64,000 bases of DNA from Pseudomonadota bacterium (GCA_021821195.1 JAKACT010000002.1:62001-126000), one strand, 5' to 3'. Positions 18,653 through 28,070 are shown, counted from the stretch's first letter. Translations and numbers: made by a program. Notes: generated by a model not told the origin, from the sequence alone.

Positions 18653-20071
18653 ATGGACAGCGCCGATACCCCGCTCCACGACCTGCAGCCCACCCTGGAA
18701 CGCCTGCGCGCGGCCTGGCAGGCGAACAAGCCGGACCATGCGCAGCGCCGCGACGACCTGCAGCGCCTGCGCGATGCATTCCGCCGGCGTGCGGGCGAAA
18801 TGGATGCCGCGATCCGCGGCGACTTCGGCCATCGCTCGCAGCACGAGAACCTGATCTCCGAGTCGATGATCGTGCTGGCCGAACTCGACCTCGCCCTGCG
18901 CAAGCTGCGCGCGTGGTCGAAGCCACGGCGGGCAAGGGTCGGCTGGAAGTTCTGGCCGGCGCGCGCGCAGCTGCGGCCCAGCCCGCTGGGCGTGGTCGGG
19001 ATCATCAGCCCGTGGAACTATCCGGTGAACCTGGCGCTGGTGCCGCTGGTGTCGGCAATCGCCGCCGGCAACCACGTGTTCCTGAAGCCTTCCGAGCACA
19101 CCCCGCGCACCAGCCAGTGGCTGCGTGCGCTGCTGGCGGAGGTGTTCCCGCAGGATCGTGTCGCGGTGGCGCTGGGCGGGGCCGAAGTGGGCGCGGCGTT
19201 CAGCGCGCTGCCGTTCGACCACCTGCTGTTCACCGGCTCCACCGCGGTGGGGCGCAAGGTGATGGCCGCGGCTGCGCCCAACCTCACCCCGGTCACACTG
19301 GAACTCGGCGGCAAGGCGCCGGCGATCGTGTGCGCGGACTACCCGCTCAAGACCGCGGCCGCGCGCATCGCCAGCGGCAAATGGTTCAACGCCGGGCAGA
19401 CCTGCATCGGCGTCGACTACGCGCTGGTGGATGCGCCGCGTCGCGACGCCTTCGTCGCCGCGCTGCGCGAAGAGGTGGTGGCACGCTTCGGCGACCTGGG
19501 CGATGCCCGTCACTACACCCGCATCATCAACGACACGCAGCTGCAGCGCCTGCAGGGCTACCTGGCCGACGCGCGTGCACGCGGCTGCCAGGTGATCGAA
19601 CTGATTTCGATCGACCCTGCCCGTGTCGCTGCCGAACGCCTGCTGCCGCCGACGCTGGTGATCGATCCTCCGGACCAGGCGGCGGTGATGCAGCACGAAA
19701 TCTTCGGGCCGGTGCTGCCGATCCGCAGCTACGCGCGCCTCGATGACGCCATCGCCCAGGTCAACCGCACCGAACGCCCGCTGGCGCTGTATCCATTCAG
19801 CCATGATCGCGCCAGCATCGAGCGCATCCTGGCCGACACGCTGGCCGGCGGCGTCACCGTCAACGACACCCTGGTCCACTTCGGGGTGCACGAGCTGCCG
19901 TTCGGCGGCGTGGGCCCCAGCGGCATCGGCGCGCTGCACGGTCAGTTCGGCTTCGATACCTTCAGCAAGCTGCTGCCGGTGTTCCAGCAATCGCGGCTCG
20001 CGGCCAGCGACTGGATCAAGCCGCCCTACCGCGGCAAGGTCGATGCGCTGGTGCGCTGGCTGGCGAAATAA
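18653..20071 (+). CDS. calB: Coniferyl aldehyde dehydrogenase
   Basis: A 472-residue member of the NAD(P)-dependent aldehyde dehydrogenase superfamily, oxidising aromatic or aliphatic aldehydes to acids. Visible motifs are GIISPWNYPVNL, the cofactor loop FTGSTAVGRKV, catalytic Glu in LELGGKAPAIV and catalytic Cys in NAGQTCIGVDY. Length and motifs fit the coniferyl aldehyde dehydrogenase group, which lacks the N-terminal extension of other family members. Substrate is inferred from family only. The start is fixed by the 38-bp divergent gap. Confidence 0.9.
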   Translation: MDSADTPLHDLQPTLERLRAAWQANKPDHAQRRDDLQRLRDAFRRRAGEMDAAIRGDFGHRSQHENLISESMIVLAELDLALRKLRAWSKPRRARVGWKFWPARAQLRPSPLGVVGIISPWNYPVNLALVPLVSAIAAGNHVFLKPSEHTPRTSQWLRALLAEVFPQDRVAVALGGAEVGAAFSALPFDHLLFTGSTAVGRKVMAAAAPNLTPVTLELGGKAPAIVCADYPLKTAAARIASGKWFNAGQTCIGVDYALVDAPRRDAFVAALREEVVARFGDLGDARHYTRIINDTQLQRLQGYLADARARGCQVIELISIDPARVAAERLLPPTLVIDPPDQAAVMQHEIFGPVLPIRSYARLDDAIAQVNRTERPLALYPFSHDRASIERILADTLAGGVTVNDTLVHFGVHELPFGGVGPSGIGALHGQFGFDTFSKLLPVFQQSRLAASDWIKPPYRGKVDALVRWLAK

Positions 20072-20115
20072 CCGGCGCAGGCCGCATCGCATTCGGCGCC
20101 CGCCGACGCGGGCGC

Positions 20116-20121
20116 TAGGCT
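20116..20121 (+). promoter_or_regulatory. Putative -10 of a leaderless xthA mRNA
   Basis: TAGGCT ends 7 bases before the xthA ATG (20129); no Shine-Dalgarno sequence is present. This is the weakest -10 match in the group. Confidence 0.35.
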
Positions 20122-20128
20122 TGCCGGC

Positions 20129-20899
20129 ATGAAAATCGCCAGCTGGAACGTCAATTCCCTCAACGTGCGCCTGCCGCAGCTGCAGCAGTGGCTGGCCGAG
20201 TTCGCGCCGGACGTGGTAGGGCTGCAGGAAACCAAGCTGGAAGACCACCGTTTCCCGGACGACGCGCTGCTGGAGGCCGGCTACCGCAGCGTCTTCCACG
20301 GCCAGAAGACCTATAACGGCGTGGCCATCCTGGCCCGCGAGCGCAGCATCACGGACGTGCAGGTCGCCATTCCCGGCCTTGAGGATCCACAGGCGCGGGC
20401 GATCGCGGCCACCGTCGATGGCGTTCGCATCGTCAATCTCTATGTGGTCAACGGGCAGGACGTGGGCACCGAGAAGTATGCCTACAAGCTGCGCTGGCTG
20501 GAGGCCGTGCACGGCTGGCTGGCCGACGAACTGCACCAACACCCGAAGCTGGTGGTGCTGGGCGATTTCAACATCGCCCCGGACGACCGCGACGTGCATG
20601 ATCCCGCCGTCTGGAACGACGACCACATCCTGACCTCCACGGCCGAGCGCGAAGCGCTGCAGCGGCTGCTGGCGCTGGGCCTGCACGACGGCTTCCGCCT
20701 GCATAACGACGAGGGCGGCATCTTCAGCTGGTGGGACTACCGGCAGGCGGCGTTCCGCCGCAACCTCGGCCTGCGCATCGACCTGACCCTGGTCTCGGAG
20801 GGACTGCGGGGCGCGGCGGTGGCCTCCGGCATCGACCGCACGCCGCGCCAGTGGGAGCGCCCCAGCGACCACGCGCCGGCGTTCGTCGAACTGGGCTGA
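20129..20899 (+). CDS. xthA: Exodeoxyribonuclease III / AP endonuclease
   Basis: A 256-residue cytosolic DNA-repair nuclease that cuts at abasic sites and trims 3' ends. Family motifs are all present: MKIASWNVNSLNVR, the metal-binding GLQETK, NIAPDDRDVHDP after GDF, and the C-terminal SDHAPAFVEL with the catalytic His. Normal length. It follows calB in the same direction after 57 bp, but probably has its own promoter, and ends at a strong hairpin. Confidence 0.95.
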   Translation: MKIASWNVNSLNVRLPQLQQWLAEFAPDVVGLQETKLEDHRFPDDALLEAGYRSVFHGQKTYNGVAILARERSITDVQVAIPGLEDPQARAIAATVDGVRIVNLYVVNGQDVGTEKYAYKLRWLEAVHGWLADELHQHPKLVVLGDFNIAPDDRDVHDPAVWNDDHILTSTAEREALQRLLALGLHDGFRLHNDEGGIFSWWDYRQAAFRRNLGLRIDLTLVSEGLRGAAVASGIDRTPRQWERPSDHAPAFVELG

Positions 20900-20922
20900 A
20901 ACGACCCGCGCTTCGCGCAAAA

Positions 20923-20949
20923 CGAAGGCCCGGGGTTACCGGGCCTTCG
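20923..20949. terminator. Strong hairpin after xthA
   Basis: Perfect 11-bp inverted repeat CGAAGGCCCGG / CCGGGCCTTCG with a GGTTA loop, in the gap between convergent xthA and the YeaQ-type gene. Confidence 0.75.
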
Positions 20950-20988
20950 CGTGACATCCCTGTCTCGACATCCCTGTCGTGCCGGGTT

Positions 20989-21237
20989 TCAGCGCACCCG
21001 GCCGCGACGGAACAGGTTGACGATGGCGAGCAGGATGATCGCGCCGATGAAGGCGGAGACGTAGGCCATCGCGCCGGCACCGCCGATCAGCGGCGCCACC
21101 ATCCAGCCGCCGAGCCACGAACCGACGATACCGACGACGACGTTGAGGATGATGCCCTGCTGCCCGTCGGTCTTCATGACGAGGCTGGCCAGCCAGCCGA
21201 TGATGCCGCCGATGACCAACCAGATGATGAAATGCAT
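20989..21237 (-). CDS. GlsB/YeaQ/YmgE-family small membrane protein
   Basis: An 82-residue inner-membrane protein with three hydrophobic segments and the glycine-rich pattern of the transglycosylase-associated/YeaQ family (GGIIGWLASLVMK, GIVGSWLGGW, IGAIILLAIVNL). Members are linked to stress responses, but their molecular role is unclear. The ATG at 21237 is set by an ideal AGGAGG seven bases upstream, which contrasts with the leaderless-looking genes around it. The 183 bases between it and rsmG hold no gene. Confidence 0.9.
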   Translation of the reverse strand: MHFIIWLVIGGIIGWLASLVMKTDGQQGIILNVVVGIVGSWLGGWMVAPLIGGAGAMAYVSAFIGAIILLAIVNLFRRGRVR

Positions 21238-21408
21238 TGCGTGCCTCCTGTGGGAAGTTGGGGGCCCGGATGGGCTGGCTTGCCTTGACCCGGCGCACGA
21301 CGGCGGGGGACGGCTGCAGTCTTCCGCAGCCCGCGTGATGACCGCGTTCGCGCGCCTGACTCGGCGTTCAGCGACGCCGACGCCGCGTGAAGGCGGCACG
21401 CGCCACGG

Positions 21409-21414
21409 CATACT
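21409..21414 (+). promoter_or_regulatory. Putative -10 of a leaderless rsmG mRNA
   Basis: CATACT ends 6 bases before the rsmG ATG (21421), without a Shine-Dalgarno sequence. Confidence 0.4.
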
Positions 21415-21420
21415 GTGCGC

Positions 21421-22062
21421 ATGACCGTGGACCCCAATGCCTTGCGCCCCGAGCTTGCAGCAGGGCTTGCGCAACTCAACCTAGATCCCGCGCTGGCCGC
21501 GCCGCTGCTGGACTACCTGGCGCTGCTGGCGCGCTGGAACGCGACCTACAACCTCACCGCCATCCGCGACCCGCGCGAGATGCTGGCCAAGCACCTGCTG
21601 GACTCGCTGGCGATGCAGCCGTTCGTGCGCGACATCGCGACGCTGGCCGACCTCGGCACCGGCCCGGGCCTGCCCGGCATCCCGCTGGCCATCGCCACGC
21701 CGTCGCTGCAGGTGACGCTGGTGGAAAGCAACGGCAAGAAAGCGCGCTTCCTGCGCGAGGCGGTGCGCCAGCTCAAGCTGGGCAACGTGCAGGTGGCCGA
21801 ATCGCGCATCGAGGCATTCCGGCCCGGCACCACCTTCGACGCCATCACCGCGCGCGCGCTGGCCACCCTGCCGCTGATCCTGGCGCTGGGCGGGCACCTG
21901 CCCGGGCCCGACGGCAAGCTGCTGGCGATGAAGGGCGTGCTACCCGAGGACGAGATCGCCGCGCTGCCGGCGGGGTGGCGGGTCGCCGCGATCCATCCGC
22001 TGCACGTGCCCGGACTTCCTGCCGAACGCCACCTGCTGGAAATCGTCCGGTCCCGGGCATAG
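21421..22062 (+). CDS. rsmG: 16S rRNA (guanine-N7) methyltransferase RsmG
   Basis: A 213-residue SAM-dependent methyltransferase that modifies G527 of 16S rRNA. The SAM-binding motif is [17 protein letters not shown], followed by [14 protein letters not shown] and the ITARALA motif. The N-terminal helix ([14 protein letters not shown], then HLLDSLA) is typical. It precedes parA-parB in the conserved gammaproteobacterial order. The ATG at 21421 is chosen over one two codons earlier because of the -10 spacing and homologue lengths. Confidence 0.96.
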   Translation: MTVDPNALRPELAAGLAQLNLDPALAAPLLDYLALLARWNATYNLTAIRDPREMLAKHLLDSLAMQPFVRDIATLADLGTGPGLPGIPLAIATPSLQVTLVESNGKKARFLREAVRQLKLGNVQVAESRIEAFRPGTTFDAITARALATLPLILALGGHLPGPDGKLLAMKGVLPEDEIAALPAGWRVAAIHPLHVPGLPAERHLLEIVRSRA

Positions 22063-22123
22063 GGCATAATCCTCAGTCGCCTGCCTGCCCCGGCGCAGGC
22101 CCAGCCTCGGGAACACACGCCGC

Positions 22124-22918
22124 ATGGCCCGCATCATCGCCATTGCCAACCAGAAGGGCGGGGTCGGCAAGACCACGACCGCCGTCAACCTCGCCGCCGC
22201 GCTGGCGCGGACGCCCAAGCGCGTGCTGCTTGTGGACCTGGATCCGCAGGGCAACGCCACCATGGGCAGCGGGGTCGACAAGCGCGAGCTCGACGCCTCG
22301 GTGACCGACGTCCTGCTGGGCGAGGCGCTGCCGGCGGATGCGGTGGTGCGCTGCGCCGACGGCTACGACCTGCTGCCCGGCAACATCGACCTGACCGCCG
22401 CCGAGATCCAGCTGATGGATGCGGCCAACCGCGAAGGGCGGCTGAAGGCGGCACTGGAAACCCTGCGCGGCGGCTACGACTTCGTGCTGATCGACTGCCC
22501 GCCGTCGCTGTCGGTGCTCACCCTCAACGCGCTCACCGCGGCGGATTCCGTGCTGGTGCCGATGCAGTGCGAGTACTACGCGCTGGAAGGCCTGTCCGCG
22601 CTGATCGACACCATCGAGGGCCTGAAGGGCCGGTTCAATCCGCAGCTGGAGATCGAAGGCGTGCTGCGCACCATGTTCGACGTGCGCAACAACCTCGCCA
22701 ACGCGGTGTCGGCCGAGCTCACCAACCATTTCGGCGACCTCGTGTTCCGCACCATCGTGCCGCGCAACGTCCGCCTCGCCGAAGCGCCCAGCCACGGCCA
22801 GAGCATCCTCGGCTACGACAAGGCCAGCCGCGGCAGCGTGGCCTACCTTGGGCTTGCCGGCGAAGTCCTGCGCCGCCAGCGCGAGCGCAGCCAGAAACTG
22901 AAGGAGACCGCCGCATGA
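22124..22918 (+). CDS. parA: Chromosome partitioning ATPase ParA
   Basis: A 264-residue Walker-type ATPase that drives origin segregation with ParB. The deviant Walker A is NQKGGVGKTTTAVNLA, Walker A' is LLVDLDPQGN and Walker B is FVLIDCPPSLS. There is no N-terminal DNA-binding domain, which marks the chromosomal (Soj-like) type. It overlaps parB by four bases (ATGA). CATAAT at 22065-22070 is a possible -10 in the short gap after rsmG. Confidence 0.96.
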   Translation: MARIIAIANQKGGVGKTTTAVNLAAALARTPKRVLLVDLDPQGNATMGSGVDKRELDASVTDVLLGEALPADAVVRCADGYDLLPGNIDLTAAEIQLMDAANREGRLKAALETLRGGYDFVLIDCPPSLSVLTLNALTAADSVLVPMQCEYYALEGLSALIDTIEGLKGRFNPQLEIEGVLRTMFDVRNNLANAVSAELTNHFGDLVFRTIVPRNVRLAEAPSHGQSILGYDKASRGSVAYLGLAGEVLRRQRERSQKLKETAA

Positions 22919-23856
22919 CTGCTGGCAAGGAGGCCGCGAAGGGCGGTGCCAAGAAGCGCGGCCTGGGCCGCGGACTGGAAGCGCTGCTCGGCCCCAAGGC
23001 CGCGGCGGAGGCACCGGCGCTGCAGGCGATGCCGGGCGACGTGCTGCGCACGCTGCCGGTGGATGCGATGGTCTCGGGCAAGTACCAGCCGCGCCGCACC
23101 ATGGACGACGCCAAGCTGGAGGAACTGGCGGCGTCGATCCGCGCGCAGGGCGTGATCCAGCCGATCGTGGTGCGCGAGCGCCTCGGCGCCGACGGCAAGG
23201 GCGGCCGCACCTACGAAATCATCGCCGGCGAGCGCCGCTGGCGCGCCTCGCAGCGCGCGGGCCTGGCCGAAGTGCCGGTGGTGGTGCGCGAAGTCGACGA
23301 CCGCACCGTGGTGGCGATGGCGCTGATCGAGAACATCCAGCGCGAGGACCTCAACCCGCTGGAGGAAGCGCAGGCGCTGCAGCGCCTCATCGACGAATTC
23401 GACCTGACCCACGCCGCCGCCGCCGAGGCGGTGGGCCGCTCGCGCGCCGCGGTGTCCAACCTGCTGCGCCTGCTGGAGCTGCCGGAAGCCGTGCGCGTGC
23501 TGGTGCAGACCGGCGCGATCGAAATGGGCCACGCGCGCGCGCTGCTGCCGCTGGCCGAGCCGATGGCCATTGCGCTGGCGAAACAGGCCGCCGAGGAAGG
23601 CTGGTCCGTGCGCCAGGTCGAGCACCGCGTACAGCAGATCGCCGCCGGCAAGGTGCCGGTGGAGCCCCGGAAGTCCGCACCCAAGGCGAAGCCGCCGCAG
23701 GCCGACATCGCCGCGCTGGAGCGCGAGCTGTCGGAGACGCTGGGCAGCAAGGTCAACGTGCTCAACGGCCGCGGCAACAAGGGCAAGCTGGTGATCCACT
23801 ACGCCAACCTCGACGCGCTGGACGGCGTGCTGGAGCGGCTGCGCAACCGGTCGTGA
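22915..23856 (+). CDS. parB: Chromosome partitioning protein ParB
   Basis: A 313-residue parS-binding CTPase-fold protein. The N-terminal ParA-activating segment (KKRGLGRGLEALLG) is followed by the ParB/Srx domain with GERRWRASQRAGL, the helix-turn-helix (AAAEAVGRSRAAVSNLLRLL) and a C-terminal dimerisation region. The start overlaps the parA stop, with AAGGAG upstream. No parS-like 16-mer was noticed in the window. Confidence 0.96.
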   Translation: MTAGKEAAKGGAKKRGLGRGLEALLGPKAAAEAPALQAMPGDVLRTLPVDAMVSGKYQPRRTMDDAKLEELAASIRAQGVIQPIVVRERLGADGKGGRTYEIIAGERRWRASQRAGLAEVPVVVREVDDRTVVAMALIENIQREDLNPLEEAQALQRLIDEFDLTHAAAAEAVGRSRAAVSNLLRLLELPEAVRVLVQTGAIEMGHARALLPLAEPMAIALAKQAAEEGWSVRQVEHRVQQIAAGKVPVEPRKSAPKAKPPQADIAALERELSETLGSKVNVLNGRGNKGKLVIHYANLDALDGVLERLRNRS

Positions 23857-23869
23857 GGACACAGCGCGC

Positions 23870-24601
23870 ATGAGCGGATCGCCGCAACTCTCCGTCGTCG
23901 TCCCGGTCCATAACGAGGAAGACAACGTCGCCCCGCTGGTCGGCGAGATCCTGGCCGCGCTGCGCGGCCGGGTCGACTTCGAGATCGTGTACGTGGACGA
24001 CGCCTCCCGCGACGCCACCCTGGCGCGCCTGCGCGAGCTGCAGGCGGCGACGCCGGAACTGCGCGTGGTCCGCCACCTGGCCAACGCCGGCCAGAGCACC
24101 GCGGTGCGCAACGGTGTGAAGGCCGCGCGTGCGCCGTGGATCGCGACGCTGGACGGCGACGGCCAGAACGACCCGGCCGACATCCCCAACCTGCTGGCCA
24201 AGCGCGATGCCTCGGCGCCAGGGGTGAAGCTATTCGCCGGCTGGCGGGTCAACCGCCAGGACAGCGGCAGCAAGCGCTGGGCGTCGAAGTTCGCCAATGC
24301 GATCCGCAGCCGCATGCTGCGCGACGCCACGCCCGACACCGGCTGCGGCATCAAGCTGTTCGCGCGCGAGGCCTTCCTCGACCTGCCCTACTTCGACCAT
24401 ATGCACCGCTACCTGCCGGCGCTGATGCAGCGCGCCGGCTGGCAGACCGTCAGCGTGCCGGTGAACCACCGCCATCGCACCGCCGGCGTGTCCAAGTACA
24501 ACAACCTCGGCCGCGCCCTCGTCGGCATCAAGGACCTGTTCGGCGTGTCCTGGCTGATCCAGCGCAGCCGCCGTACCGGCACCGAGGAACTGCCGCGGTG
24601 A
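23870..24601 (+). CDS. Family 2 glycosyltransferase (DPM1/ArnC-like)
   Basis: A 243-residue GT-A glycosyltransferase. It has the nucleotide-binding start LSVVVPVHNEEDNV, IVYVDDASRDAT, the DXD-like DGDGQNDPAD and a C-terminal HRHRTAGVSKYNNLG stretch common to dolichol/undecaprenyl-phosphate sugar transferases of the DPM1/ArnC group. It lacks the C-terminal membrane helices of ArnC, and the next gene may supply membrane attachment. It starts 13 bp after parB. Lipid carrier and sugar are unknown. Confidence 0.88.
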   Translation: MSGSPQLSVVVPVHNEEDNVAPLVGEILAALRGRVDFEIVYVDDASRDATLARLRELQAATPELRVVRHLANAGQSTAVRNGVKAARAPWIATLDGDGQNDPADIPNLLAKRDASAPGVKLFAGWRVNRQDSGSKRWASKFANAIRSRMLRDATPDTGCGIKLFAREAFLDLPYFDHMHRYLPALMQRAGWQTVSVPVNHRHRTAGVSKYNNLGRALVGIKDLFGVSWLIQRSRRTGTEELPR

Positions 24602-24957
24602 TCGCGCTGCTGGCGGCGCCGCCGGTCGGCTTCATGGACACGCCGCTGGCGGCGCTGGCCTGGACCGGCATCCACATGAGTCCGTGGAAGCTGATCGGAC
24701 TGGTCGGCGCGCTGATGTTCGGCGGCCGCTGGCTGGTGCAGTTCATCGCCAGCAAGCGCCACGGCAAGCCGGTGATCCCGCGGCTGTTCTGGTACATGAG
24801 CATCCTCGGCAGCCTGATGACGCTGAGCTATTTCATCTTCGGCAAGAACGACGCCGTGGGCATCCTGCAGAACCTGTTCCCCAGCTTCACCGCCTGCTAC
24901 AGCCTGTACCTGGACATCCGCCACCGCGGCTGGAAGCGCGACCGCGCCGGCCATTGA
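24598..24957 (+). CDS. LpxB N-terminal-like membrane protein (LAB_N)
   Basis: A 119-residue membrane protein with three hydrophobic segments (PWKLIGLVGALMFGGRW, LFWYMSILGSLMTLSYFIF, and the stretch through FPSFTACYSLYLDI). GGRWLVQFIASKRHGKPVIP is the hallmark of the 'lipid A biosynthesis N-terminal' domain found alone or fused to LpxB. The GTG at 24598 overlaps the glycosyltransferase stop (GTGA) and has GAGGA upstream; the alternative ATG at 24634 has none. The pair looks like a two-gene unit that modifies an isoprenoid-linked or lipid A sugar (inference). Confidence 0.85.
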   Translation: MIALLAAPPVGFMDTPLAALAWTGIHMSPWKLIGLVGALMFGGRWLVQFIASKRHGKPVIPRLFWYMSILGSLMTLSYFIFGKNDAVGILQNLFPSFTACYSLYLDIRHRGWKRDRAGH

Positions 24958-25012
24958 GCCGCTTGCCGCGGTGCTACGATCCCGGCACCTGACCACCGCC
25001 GGTTCCTGCCCC

Positions 25013-26818
25013 GTGAAGTCCATTGTCCGCGCCAGCCTGCTGGCCTTGTGCCTGTCGCCAGCCCTCGTCCACGCACAGGCCTCGCCGGCCGCGCCGGCCG
25101 CGCCGGCCGCCGTCCAATCGACCAATGCCGCCGACAGCGCGTTCCGCGCGATCTACAAGGCCGAGTGGAAGTGGCGGATGCAGCAGGCCGGGGCGTGGAC
25201 CGAGGACAGCGATGAAGGCAGCCGCGCACCCGCGCGCAGCCTGCCCGATGTCAGCCCGGAGGCGCTGCAGGGGCAGCTGGCCTATCTCGACGGCGTGCTG
25301 CGCCAGCTCGACGGCATCGACGCGGCCGCGCTGTCGCCGGCGGAGCAGGTGAACTACGCGATCTACCGCCCGCAGATCGAACACAAGGCGGCGGAGATCC
25401 GCCTGCGCGACCACGAGATGCCGTTCAATTCCGACAGCTCGTTCTGGTCCAACCTCGACTTCATGGCCCGCGCCAACCTGCGCAGCGCCGACGACTATCG
25501 CGCCTATGCGGCGCGCCTGCGCGACGTGCCGCGTTACTTCGACCAGCAGGTCGCCAACATGCGCACCGGGCTGGCGCGCGGCTTCTCGGTGCCGCGCGCG
25601 GTGCTGCCGGGCCGCGACGTGTCAATCGCGATGACCGCGGAGCTGAAGGACCCGGAAGCCTCGTCGCTGTGGGCGCCCTACAAGACGATGCCGGCCAGCA
25701 TCCCCGCCGCCGAGCAGGAGGCGCTGCGCACCGAGGGCCGCGCCGCGATCCGCGATGCGGTGATCCCCGCCTTCGCCAAACTGCTGGTGTTCTTCCGCGG
25801 CGAATACATGCCGAGGGCGCGCGCCACGCTGGCGGCCGAGGCGATGCCGGACGGCGAAGCCTGGTACCGCGAGCAGATCCGCAAATACACCACGCTGGAC
25901 CTGACCCCCGACCAGATCCACGCCATCGGCCTGCGGGAAGTGGCCGGCATCCGCGCGGAGATGGAGGCGATCATCGACGGGCTGGGTTTCGAAGGGAAGT
26001 CGAAGGCAACCCGTTTCAACGACTTCCTGACCTTCCTGCGCACCGACCCGCAGTTCTATGCCAAGACCCCGCAGGAACTGCTCAACCACGCCGCCTGGAT
26101 CAGCAAGCGGGTGGACGGGCAGATCGGCAAGATCATCGGCACCCTGCCGCGCGGCCGCTTCACCATCGTGCCGGTGCCGCCGGCGATCGCGCCGTTCTGG
26201 ACCGCCGGTCGCGGCGGCGCGGGCACCTACTGGGTGAACACCTACGACCTGCCCAGCCGGCCGCTCTACAACCTGCCGGCGCTGACCCTGCACGAATCCG
26301 CCCCCGGCCATGCGCTGCAGGGTTCGCTGGCGCAGGAGCAGGGCGAGGTACCGGGCTTCCGCAAGGAATACATCAGCGCGTACGGCGAGGGCTGGGGCCT
26401 GTACAGCGAGTGGCTGGGCAAGGAGATGGGCATCTACGAGACGCCCTACGACGATTTCGGCCGGCTGACCTACGCGATGTGGCGCGCCTGCCGGCTGGTG
26501 ATCGATACCGGCGTCCACCACCAGGGCTGGACCCGCGAACAGGCGCTGGCCTACCTGCGCGACAACACCGCGCTGTCCGAGCACGAGGTCACCACCGAGG
26601 TCGACCGCTACATCAGCTGGCCCGCGCAGGCGCTGAGCTACAAGCTGGGCGAGCTCACCATCATGCGCCTGCGCCGCGAAGCGGAAGCCGCGCTGGGGCC
26701 GAAGTTCGACGTGCGCGCCTTCCACGACGCCATCCTGTCGCAGGGCTCGGTGCCGCTGCCGGTGCTGGAATCGCAGGTCCGCGCATGGGTGGCCTCGGTG
26801 CAGGCCGCCGCACCCTGA
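25013..26818 (+). CDS. DUF885-family secreted metalloprotein (putative peptidase)
   Basis: About 601 residues with a signal peptide ([20 protein letters not shown]) and a short alanine-proline linker. The DUF885 domain fills the rest and contains [18 protein letters not shown], an HES-x-PGH zinc-binding signature, and [17 protein letters not shown]. Such proteins are thought to be periplasmic metallopeptidases; some act as carboxypeptidases. The GTG at 25013 is chosen because it gives a clean signal peptide; a GTG at 24971 would add 14 residues. It ends at a hairpin before rpmB. Confidence 0.88.
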   Translation: MKSIVRASLLALCLSPALVHAQASPAAPAAPAAVQSTNAADSAFRAIYKAEWKWRMQQAGAWTEDSDEGSRAPARSLPDVSPEALQGQLAYLDGVLRQLDGIDAAALSPAEQVNYAIYRPQIEHKAAEIRLRDHEMPFNSDSSFWSNLDFMARANLRSADDYRAYAARLRDVPRYFDQQVANMRTGLARGFSVPRAVLPGRDVSIAMTAELKDPEASSLWAPYKTMPASIPAAEQEALRTEGRAAIRDAVIPAFAKLLVFFRGEYMPRARATLAAEAMPDGEAWYREQIRKYTTLDLTPDQIHAIGLREVAGIRAEMEAIIDGLGFEGKSKATRFNDFLTFLRTDPQFYAKTPQELLNHAAWISKRVDGQIGKIIGTLPRGRFTIVPVPPAIAPFWTAGRGGAGTYWVNTYDLPSRPLYNLPALTLHESAPGHALQGSLAQEQGEVPGFRKEYISAYGEGWGLYSEWLGKEMGIYETPYDDFGRLTYAMWRACRLVIDTGVHHQGWTREQALAYLRDNTALSEHEVTTEVDRYISWPAQALSYKLGELTIMRLRREAEAALGPKFDVRAFHDAILSQGSVPLPVLESQVRAWVASVQAAAP

Positions 26819-26833
26819 CCCCGCGCGGGGTGG

Positions 26834-26861
26834 CCAGCGCCGGCCCCCACACCGGCGCTGG
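26834..26861 (+). terminator. Hairpin after the DUF885 gene
   Basis: Perfect 10-bp inverted repeat CCAGCGCCGG / CCGGCGCTGG with an 8-base loop, 15 bp after the stop codon. Confidence 0.65.
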
Positions 26862-26871
26862 GGCCAAGTAT

Positions 26872-26900
26872 TTGCGTGCAAAGGGAAAAGCCCGCATAAT
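26872..26900 (+). promoter_or_regulatory. Sigma-70 promoter of rpmB-rpmG
   Basis: TTGCGT (26872-26877), 17-bp spacer, CATAAT (26895-26900). This is one of the best-matched promoters in the window, as expected for ribosomal protein genes. It leaves a leader of about 95 bases before rpmB. Confidence 0.75.
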
Positions 26901-27002
26901 GCGCGGCTCGCTGCGTCCTGCAGCGCTTCCCGTCGTGGATTTCACGCCGGGGCCGCCGTCACCCGGGCTACGGGCGACAACCACACACCATCGAGGTGCA
27001 CA

Positions 27003-27239
27003 GTGTCCAAAGTCTGCCAAGTCACCGGCAAGCGTACGACGACCGGCAACAACGTCTCGCATTCGAACCGCAAGACCCGTCGTCGCTTCATGCCCAACCT
27101 CCACGAGCGCCGCTTCTGGGTCGCGTCGGAAAACCGCTGGGTCAAGCTCCGCATTTCCAATGCCGCGCTGCGCACCATCGACAAGAACGGCATCGATGCC
27201 GTCCTGGCCGACCTGCGCAAGCAGGGCGAGAAGGTCTGA
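27003..27239 (+). CDS. rpmB: 50S ribosomal protein L28
   Basis: A 78-residue ribosomal protein. [20 protein letters not shown] and the [16 protein letters not shown] core are typical. It has only one of the cysteines of zinc-binding L28 forms. The start codon is GTG, with GAGGTG just upstream. It is co-transcribed with rpmG, 13 bp downstream. Confidence 0.98.
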   Translation: MSKVCQVTGKRTTTGNNVSHSNRKTRRRFMPNLHERRFWVASENRWVKLRISNAALRTIDKNGIDAVLADLRKQGEKV

Positions 27240-27252
27240 GGAGGACTGAATC

Positions 27253-27417
27253 ATGGCTACCAAGCGCGACAAGATCCGTCTGATTTCCTCGGCCGGCACC
27301 GGTCATTTCTACACGACCGACAAGAACAAGAAGAACACCCCGAACAAGATGGAGGTCAGCAAGTACGACCCCGTCGTTCGCAAGCACGTGATGTACAAGG
27401 AAGGCAAGATCAAGTAA
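27253..27417 (+). CDS. rpmG: 50S ribosomal protein L33
   Basis: A 54-residue ribosomal protein beginning [20 protein letters not shown] and ending [10 protein letters not shown]. It lacks the paired cysteines of the zinc-binding form and so belongs to the zinc-independent type. GAGGA sits about 7 bases before the ATG. Second gene of the rpmB-rpmG operon, followed by an intrinsic terminator. Confidence 0.98.
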   Translation: MATKRDKIRLISSAGTGHFYTTDKNKKNTPNKMEVSKYDPVVRKHVMYKEGKIK

Positions 27418-27455
27418 GTCGCGGCGCATTGCGCGCCTGCCTTGCCCTTCAGGAG

Positions 27456-27482
27456 AACCCGCCCCACGGCGGGTTTTCTTTT
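27456..27482 (+). terminator. Intrinsic terminator of rpmB-rpmG
   Basis: Stem AACCCGCC / GGCGGGTT, CCAC loop and a T-rich tail (TTCTTTT): the most canonical rho-independent terminator in the window. Confidence 0.92.
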
Positions 27483-27491
27483 GCCTGCGGC

Positions 27492-28070
27492 TCAGCCGCC
27501 GGCCGGCGCCACCCGCGCATCGTCGACGCCATCGAACGTGAAGACGTCACCGGCGGCATTGACCAGCACCAGTCGCGGCGGCTCGCCTTCCTCGAAACGC
27601 ATCGCCAGCCGTCCCTGCAGCCGTTTCGCCACCTCGCCATCCAGCCGGCCCAGCGCCGGATCCGCGCAGGGGGTCATCGCCGCACTGAACGGTTCCACCG
27701 ACAGGCTGTCCGCGGTCGGCGCATGGCGCGCGCTCATCACGTTGCAGGCATTGCCCACGCTGACCAGCGAGGCATTGAAGTCCAGCTGCAGCGGCAGCTG
27801 CGGGCGCACGAACAGCGCGTCGATGCGGCTGCCGCCCACGTCGACCGCGCTGGCCAGACGCCAGTGATGGCGGGTCAGGGCCAGCACCGCGCGCAACGCG
27901 CCGGGAGGCGCCGGCGCTGCCTGCTGCAACTCCGGCGATGGCTCCGCGCGCGGCGGTGGAACCGCCTGCGCTTCCTGCCCCGACGACGCGGGCACTGCGG
28001 CCGGCGCCACGGCCGGCTGGCAACCGGCCAGCAGCGCCACGCCCAGCACGATCATCGGCAGTCCATGCAT
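27492..28070 (-). CDS. META-domain (HslJ-like) lipoprotein
   Basis: A 192-residue predicted lipoprotein: [12 protein letters not shown] gives the lipobox Cys, followed by a low-complexity Ala/Pro linker to about residue 60. The C-terminal domain has the META/HslJ pattern: HWRLASA start, FNASLVSVGNACNV, then the SAAMTPCADPAL segment, with two cysteines that could form the disulfide. HslJ-type proteins are linked to stress or novobiocin resistance, but the mechanism is unclear. GGAGG lies 7 bases before the ATG at 28070. It lies downstream of uppP on the same strand with a 26-bp gap, so they may be co-transcribed. Confidence 0.8.
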   Translation of the reverse strand: MHGLPMIVLGVALLAGCQPAVAPAAVPASSGQEAQAVPPPRAEPSPELQQAAPAPPGALRAVLALTRHHWRLASAVDVGGSRIDALFVRPQLPLQLDFNASLVSVGNACNVMSARHAPTADSLSVEPFSAAMTPCADPALGRLDGEVAKRLQGRLAMRFEEGEPPRLVLVNAAGDVFTFDGVDDARVAPAGG

